Shown here: one piece after another, positions 5,155-6,513 of the stretch
Position numbering within the stretch: position 1 is the first letter of the stretch
How the letters are laid out: every line of letters starts with the position of its first letter
Assembly: GCA_041164425.1 (NCBI GenBank)
Contig: JBEAPO010000010.1
Location: forward strand, 1 to 6,513
Source of the DNA: F1-20-MAGs119 sp041164425
GTDB lineage: Bacteria; Actinomycetota; Acidimicrobiia; Acidimicrobiales; Ilumatobacteraceae
DNA length: 6,513 nucleotides
Reading direction: 5' to 3'
Position numbers and translations under genes: made by a program
Notes under the pieces: generated by a model
What the model saw: only the letters and a program-made list of their open reading frames with translations
Told to the model about the DNA's origin: nothing
The model's database searches: none

Positions 5155-5472
5155 TCAGAAGGTGAGCGGCTGGATGAAGAGATGGATGATGCCACCGCAG
5201 GTGAGGCCAACGGCGAAGGCCTCGTCGTCGGAGTAGCCGAAGGTGACGAGCCGCGGGGTGTTGTTGCCGTTCAGCATCGCGAGTGCCTCGGCCACGACGG
5301 CACCTTCGACGCAACCACCGCTGACGGAGCCGATCACGTCGCCGTCTTCGTTCACCGCCATTGCCGCGCCTGGGTCACGCGGTCCGCTGCCCTCAATATC
5401 AACGACGCGGGCCAGTGCAATGCGTTTGCCCTTGGCCCTCCAGCCATCGAGATCGTCGAGCAAGTCACGCAT
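5155..5472 (-). CDS. XdhC/CoxI N-domain protein (molybdenum hydroxylase maturation)
   Basis: This 105-residue protein matches the XdhC/CoxI N-terminal domain alone. Visible motifs are ALARVVDIEGSGPRDPGAAM (19-38), GSVSGGCVEGAVVAEAL (48-64), and FGYSDDEAFAVGLTCGGIIHLFI (78-100). Cys54 and Cys92 are the conserved cysteines of this domain and are candidates for cofactor or sulfur handling. In single-chain XdhC this domain precedes the Rossmann part; here the two are separate genes in the same order, one base apart, which suggests they work as a complex. The ATG at 5470-5472 follows the coxE stop by nine bases. A Shine-Dalgarno is not evident, so translation is probably coupled to coxE. The likely partner enzyme is a CO dehydrogenase or other xanthine-dehydrogenase-family protein encoded outside the window. 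Confidence 0.9.
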   Translation of the reverse strand: MRDLLDDLDGWRAKGKRIALARVVDIEGSGPRDPGAAMAVNEDGDVIGSVSGGCVEGAVVAEALAMLNGNNTPRLVTFGYSDDEAFAVGLTCGGIIHLFIQPLTF

Positions 5473-5481
5473 GGGATCTAG

Positions 5482-6513
5482 TCAATCGGCGGAAATGACG
5501 TCTGCGAGGCGTTCGAGGGCGGCAAGCGAATGCCCTTCGACGAAGTCATCGACGTAGGGAAGCGCGGCCGCCATGCCGCGGGCGAGTGGTGCGTAACCCG
5601 GCGTCACCTTGAGTGGGTTGACCCAGACGGTGCGGAACGCGACGCGCGACAGGCGCGACATCTGCTCGGCCAGGATGCGCGGATCACCGCGGTCCCAGCC
5701 GTCGCTCACGATGACGACGATCGCACCTCGTGCCATGCCACGCACGCCCCATGTGTCGTTGAACGTGCGCAAACTTTCACCGAGACGCGTGCCGCCACTC
5801 CAGTCGGGAACTTGCGCCGATGCTCTCGAGAGCGCACGGTCGGGGTCGCGTTGGGCGAGTTCCTTTGTCAACCGGGTGAGTCGTGTGCCGAAGGTGAAGG
5901 CCTCGACACGTTGACGTCCGACGAGTGCGGCGTGCATGAAGCGCAGCATCGCTCGCGAATACGGCTCCATCGAACCGGAGATGTCGAGCAGCACCACCAG
6001 CCGACGTTGGCGTGCGCCGTGCGTGCGATGACGCAGATGGAGGGGCTCCCCAGACGTGGCGAGCGCTTCGCGTACGGTGGCGCGCATGTCGTGGCGAGCC
6101 CCGCGGCGTCGAGTCGAAACCAGACGTAACGACGATCTTCGTGGACCCATCACGTGCAGCCGCTGCATGAGATGCGTCGACTCTGCGAGTTCAGCGGCGT
6201 TGTACGCAGCGAAGTCCTTGTCGCGGAGCGTCTCGATCGCCGAGAAGCGCAGATGTACCGTCTCGCCCTGATGCTCCGTTGAGTCCGCGTCGCCTGCGAG
6301 GTCTTCATCGTCGACGAGCAACGTGACGCTCTCGGTCGTCGACTCCTCTGGTTCTGTCGTGCTCGATCGTTGTTCCCAGAACACCGTGAACGCGCGATCG
6401 AAGAGCGGTTGGTCCTCGGGGCGTCTGATGAGCGTTGCTCTGGCCGCCCAATACACGGCGTCGCGATCGGTGATCGAGGTGAGTCCGAGGGCGGATACGA
6501 AGGTGAGTACCGA
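5482..6513 (-). CDS. coxE: CoxE-type von Willebrand factor A protein (5' end outside window)
   Basis: The reading frame is open to the right edge, so 343 C-terminal residues are visible and the true start is not. An internal GTG at 6454-6456 is not the start: the 19 codons upstream read on as family-like sequence (FVSALGLTSITDRDAVYWAA). The N-terminal part (DAVYWAARATLIRRPEDQPLFDRAF, given here only as landmarks DAVYWAA and RRPEDQPLFD) is typical of CoxE. An acidic, Thr/Glu/Asp-rich linker follows (about 48-85). The vWA domain (about 168-320) has an intact metal-ion site: DISGS (177-181), Thr242 in GGTRLGESL, and Asp271 in VIVSDGWDRGD. CoxE acts with the MoxR-type AAA+ ATPase CoxD in assembling the CO dehydrogenase active site in the cytosol. 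CoxD would be expected upstream, past the edge. It is followed by the XdhC genes after nine bases. Confidence 0.9.
   Translation of the reverse strand, partial: SVLTFVSALGLTSITDRDAVYWAARATLIRRPEDQPLFDRAFTVFWEQRSSTTEPEESTTESVTLLVDDEDLAGDADSTEHQGETVHLRFSAIETLRDKDFAAYNAAELAESTHLMQRLHVMGPRRSSLRLVSTRRRGARHDMRATVREALATSGEPLHLRHRTHGARQRRLVVLLDISGSMEPYSRAMLRFMHAALVGRQRVEAFTFGTRLTRLTKELAQRDPDRALSRASAQVPDWSGGTRLGESLRTFNDTWGVRGMARGAIVVIVSDGWDRGDPRILAEQMSRLSRVAFRTVWVNPLKVTPGYAPLARGMAAALPYVDDFVEGHSLAALERLADVISAD

Noticed and set aside
5154..5210. Longer XdhC start at 5210 with a Ser-rich leader
   Set aside because: It would overlap the XdhC N-domain gene by over 50 bases with low-complexity sequence. The ATG at 5151-5153 gives the one-base gap typical of coupled genes.

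Overview
The window looks like a compact piece of a high-GC actinobacterial chromosome. By eye it is around 60-65% GC, with strongly G/C-biased third codon positions and almost no intergenic space. The protein families fit: a DUF501 domain, an actinobacterial-style XdhC whose Rossmann loop reads GAVDF, and a CoxG with a C-terminal membrane anchor. An Acidimicrobiia-like lineage is possible, but that is inference and cannot be settled from this window.

Most genes lie on the minus strand and are best read from right to left. From the right edge these are: a coxE-type von Willebrand A protein (5482-6513, its N-terminus off the window), a short XdhC/CoxI N-domain protein (5155-5472) and an XdhC Rossmann-domain protein (4350-5153). 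One plus-strand gene interrupts them, a secreted NlpC/P60 peptidoglycan hydrolase (3693-4349). The minus strand resumes with a MocA/MobA-like nucleotidyltransferase (2895-3518), coxG (2263-2895), a fused DUF501-Ppx/GppA phosphatase (861-2279) and a RimJ/RimL-type acetyltransferase (232-864). The left edge holds the C-terminus of an unrecognised plus-strand gene (1-229), which meets the acetyltransferase tail to tail.

CoxE, the two XdhC pieces, the MocA-like enzyme and CoxG are the usual accessory set for a CO dehydrogenase or xanthine-dehydrogenase-family molybdenum hydroxylase. MocA would make the cytosine-dinucleotide form of the molybdenum cofactor. The XdhC proteins would hold and sulfurate or insert it. 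CoxE, with a MoxR-type CoxD ATPase, would help mature the active site. CoxG would connect the enzyme to the membrane quinone pool. The structural subunits and CoxD are not here; they would be expected beyond the right edge.

The four genes mocA-coxG-DUF501/ppx-rimJ overlap by 1, about 17 and 4 bases, so they look like one co-translated unit. Its promoter is probably in the only real intergenic region (3519-3692), which it shares divergently with the NlpC/P60 gene. That region contains an AT-rich island, three TKACA-type repeats and a 7-bp hairpin. The most notable points are the DUF501-Ppx fusion, its coupling to cox accessory genes, and a hairpin just past the plus-strand stop codon at both tail-to-tail junctions. 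I saw no tRNA, rRNA, CRISPR array, insertion sequence or clearly new system. There is no gene-free stretch above 300 bases.
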